DNA of 64,000 bases from Romboutsia maritimum. Its GTDB lineage: Bacteria > Bacillota > Clostridia > Peptostreptococcales > Peptostreptococcaceae. Below the pieces are notes generated by a model. The model saw nothing but the letters and a program-made list of their open reading frames with translations. It ran no database searches and had not been told where the DNA came from. The position numbers and the translations under genes are program-made. Of the stretch, positions 62,623 through 64,000 are shown piece by piece. The DNA lies in contig NZ_NOJZ02000003.1 of assembly GCF_002251085.2 (NCBI RefSeq), positions 91,716 through 155,715 on the forward strand, given 5' to 3'. The stretch's first letter is position 1; the number at the start of each line of letters is the position of its first letter.

Positions 62623-62969
62623 TTCTTTCCCCCTTAACTTAATTTTGATTACTAAAACTAAATTTAGTAATTATATTTATTCAAAAAATTACTTATTAAA
62701 AATATAATAATTTTTATGAATTACATTATTAGATTTTAAGAATTAATTTTAATTATATGATTTTTTGCTTATGCAAATAACTTAATGAATAGCGTTGTAT
62801 GAATATAATTTTTACTTAATTTGACTTTTATTTATATTTTAATCTAATTTAATACTTAAAAAATTCAATAAATTCTTTAATAAACCCTTTCATATATGTA
62901 AATTTGTAAACTATTATTTTTTATTTATTCTTTGAAAATTTAATTAAAAAGAGCTATCCCAAAATAAAA
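62623..62969. other. Intergenic region upstream of fdhF with a 9-bp palindrome
   Basis: The palindrome ATTACTAAA-ACTAAA-TTTAGTAAT (62,648-62,671) lies about 25 nt before the fdhF start and could be an operator or leader hairpin. A smaller TTGC-ATAA-GCAA palindrome is further up. I found no clear sigma-A or sigma-54 promoter. At 62,946-62,969 lies half of a hairpin that continues into the IS boundary. Confidence 0.4.
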
Positions 62970-62974
62970 TGGAT

Positions 62975-63027
62975 CCTATATAGTGGACACGAGAAAAAAC
63001 GTGTCTATCTATATAGGGTCTTTTTTT
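62975..63027 (+). terminator. Hairpin at the IS left end, likely blocks read-in transcription
   Basis: CCTATATAG plus GGACACG pairs with CGTGTC plus CTATATAGG across an A-rich loop, followed by GTC and seven T. A terminator ahead of the transposase protects IS elements from being driven by outside promoters. That use is inferred. Confidence 0.7.
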
Positions 63028-63057
63028 GTAAAATATTAATTGAGGAGTGATTGAAAT

Positions 63058-64000
63058 ATGAGTAAAAAGATATTTACAGAGCAAGAAATACTAGAATTAT
63101 CTAAAAATAAATATATAAAAAATGTGTCCTCTAAGGGGATAACTTATACTAATGAATTTAAACTACAGTTTATTGCAGAATATGAAAATGGAAAAACTTC
63201 GAGAAAAATTTTTAAAGATGCTGGATTTAATATTGATATAATTGGAATTAAGCGTATAGATTCAGCTAGTCGAAGATGGAGGAATGCATATAAGGATAAA
63301 GGCGTTTTAGGTTTAGAAGATACTAGAACTTTAAATTCAGGAAGAACACTTAATAGAGATTTAACGATTGAAGAAGTTCTTGCTAAAAAAGATGCTGAAA
63401 TAAGGTATCTTAAAGCGGAGCTTGAATTGATAAAAAAGCTCGAGCTGCAAGAAAGGCAGGTGATAAATAAGAAATTACCATCATCTATGATATTTAGGCT
63501 AATACAAAACTTAATTAAGGACTTTAAACTTTATAATATGACGAGACATTTATGCAAAATTGCTAATGTCTCTACTTCAGGTTATTATAATTTTTTAAGA
63601 AACTTTAAAGCTAGAGATATGATGGAAAATGAAGATCTTAAATCAAAAGAAATTATTCTAAAAGCATTTAATTACCGTGGATATAAGAAAGGTTCTAGAA
63701 CCATAAAGATGATATTAAAGAATAAATTCAATGTCATAATGAATAGAAAGAAAATCCAAAGAATAATGAGAAAGTATAATATTATTTGTCCAATACGTAA
63801 ATCTAATCCATACAAACGCATGGCTAAGGCTACGAAAGAACATAGAGTTGTTCCAAATAAGTTAAATAGGGAATTTAAACAAAATATACCTGGTAAAATA
63901 ATGTTAACTGATATTACATATATGCCGTACGGCAATGGCAAAATGGCTTATCTATCTACGATAAAAGATTCATCAACTAATGAAATATTAGCATATAATC
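63058..64000 (+). CDS. IS3-family transposase, OrfAB in one frame, C-terminus cut
   Basis: An open frame of 314 codons runs past the window end. Order: N-terminal helix-turn-helix (ITYTNEFKLQFIAEYENG, about residues 28-45), a helical Leu/Glu region (EVLAKKDAEIRYLKAELELIKKLE), HTH_21-like domain (RHLCKIANVSTSGYYNFL, FNYRGYKKGSRTIKMIL) and the start of the rve domain with the first catalytic Asp in LTDITYMPYGNG. Most IS3 elements need a -1 frameshift between orfA and orfB; here both are fused. ATG follows GAGGAG. Whether the remainder is intact is unknown. Confidence 0.85.
   Translation, partial: MSKKIFTEQEILELSKNKYIKNVSSKGITYTNEFKLQFIAEYENGKTSRKIFKDAGFNIDIIGIKRIDSASRRWRNAYKDKGVLGLEDTRTLNSGRTLNRDLTIEEVLAKKDAEIRYLKAELELIKKLELQERQVINKKLPSSMIFRLIQNLIKDFKLYNMTRHLCKIANVSTSGYYNFLRNFKARDMMENEDLKSKEIILKAFNYRGYKKGSRTIKMILKNKFNVIMNRKKIQRIMRKYNIICPIRKSNPYKRMAKATKEHRVVPNKLNREFKQNIPGKIMLTDITYMPYGNGKMAYLSTIKDSSTNEILAYN

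Larger units (their letters stand above)
62970..64000 (+). mobile_element. IS3-family insertion sequence, left part
   Basis: Starts about TGGATCC at 62,970, judged from the hairpin and transposase position; the exact end is uncertain because the right end is outside the window. It contains an end hairpin and one long transposase frame. No intact target duplication can be checked. Confidence 0.75.

Noticed and set aside
63672..63941. A minus-strand membrane protein inside the IS
   Set aside because: It is the antisense of the transposase frame and has no ribosome site.

Overview
The window is AT-rich, low-GC Firmicutes DNA. Strong GGAGG-type ribosome sites, frequent TTG/GTG starts, spore genes (an alpha/beta SASP, a PdaB-like deacetylase, a Spo0E-like protein) and the gene order tig-clpP-clpX-lonA-engB point to a spore-forming anaerobe of the Peptostreptococcaceae. 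The type IV pilus cluster and the selenocysteine formate dehydrogenase/[FeFe]-hydrogenase cluster beside these genes recall Clostridioides difficile and its relatives. That placement is inferred from gene content and remembered gene order; no search was run. Most of the window is core chromosome, transcribed mainly from the minus strand. I found no tRNA, rRNA, CRISPR array or defence island.

Layout. 1-9 kb: a sigma-54 activator cut by the window start, with a small membrane ORF just upstream; a methyltransferase; an SSB-like protein; PdaB; a plus-strand group (small protein, SASP, DUF4364); a beta-propeller; a TSCPD protein; folC; a YczE-like membrane protein. 9-16 kb: valS behind a T-box leader and a clear sigma-A promoter, a second polysaccharide deacetylase, a FUSC-type membrane protein and gdhA. 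16-21 kb: phosphate uptake (pstS, then pstC-pstA-pstB-phoU). 21-26 kb: pepF, degV, mgtC, mscS, a Spo0E-like gene and a Gx transporter. 26-28.6 kb: feoAB with a Fur-like palindrome. 28.6-37 kb: htrA, pgi, a Na/Pi cotransporter, an FAD-dependent protein, two unknown genes and a SEC-C protein.

37-42.5 kb: a compact type IV pilus operon (DUF881 protein, pilB, pilC, pilin, pilM, pilN, pilO). 42.7-56 kb: a twin P-loop ATPase, an amino-acid permease, engB, lonA, clpX, clpP, tig, a YfcE phosphoesterase, a fused RNase PH-RdgB protein and ligA. 56-62.6 kb: DUF3783, then fdhF (in-frame UGA selenocysteine with a SECIS-like hairpin), fdhD, a ferredoxin subunit, [FeFe]-hydrogenase and a second ferredoxin subunit. 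This is the gene set of a hydrogen-dependent CO2 reductase / formate-hydrogen lyase. From about 62,970 to the window end lies the left part of an IS3-family element with a single fused transposase frame.

How it fits together. Three phosphate-transport promoters (pstS, pstC, Na/Pi cotransporter) share one box-box-minus-10 layout that looks like a PhoP regulon. No wholly new system is evident. The points most worth checking are that shared promoter, three genes whose best ribosome-site spacing falls on an ATA codon, an FdhD without the CxxC pair, the twin P-loop ATPase, a dispersed hairpin repeat acting as terminator, and an IS that seems to have entered a terminator hairpin.
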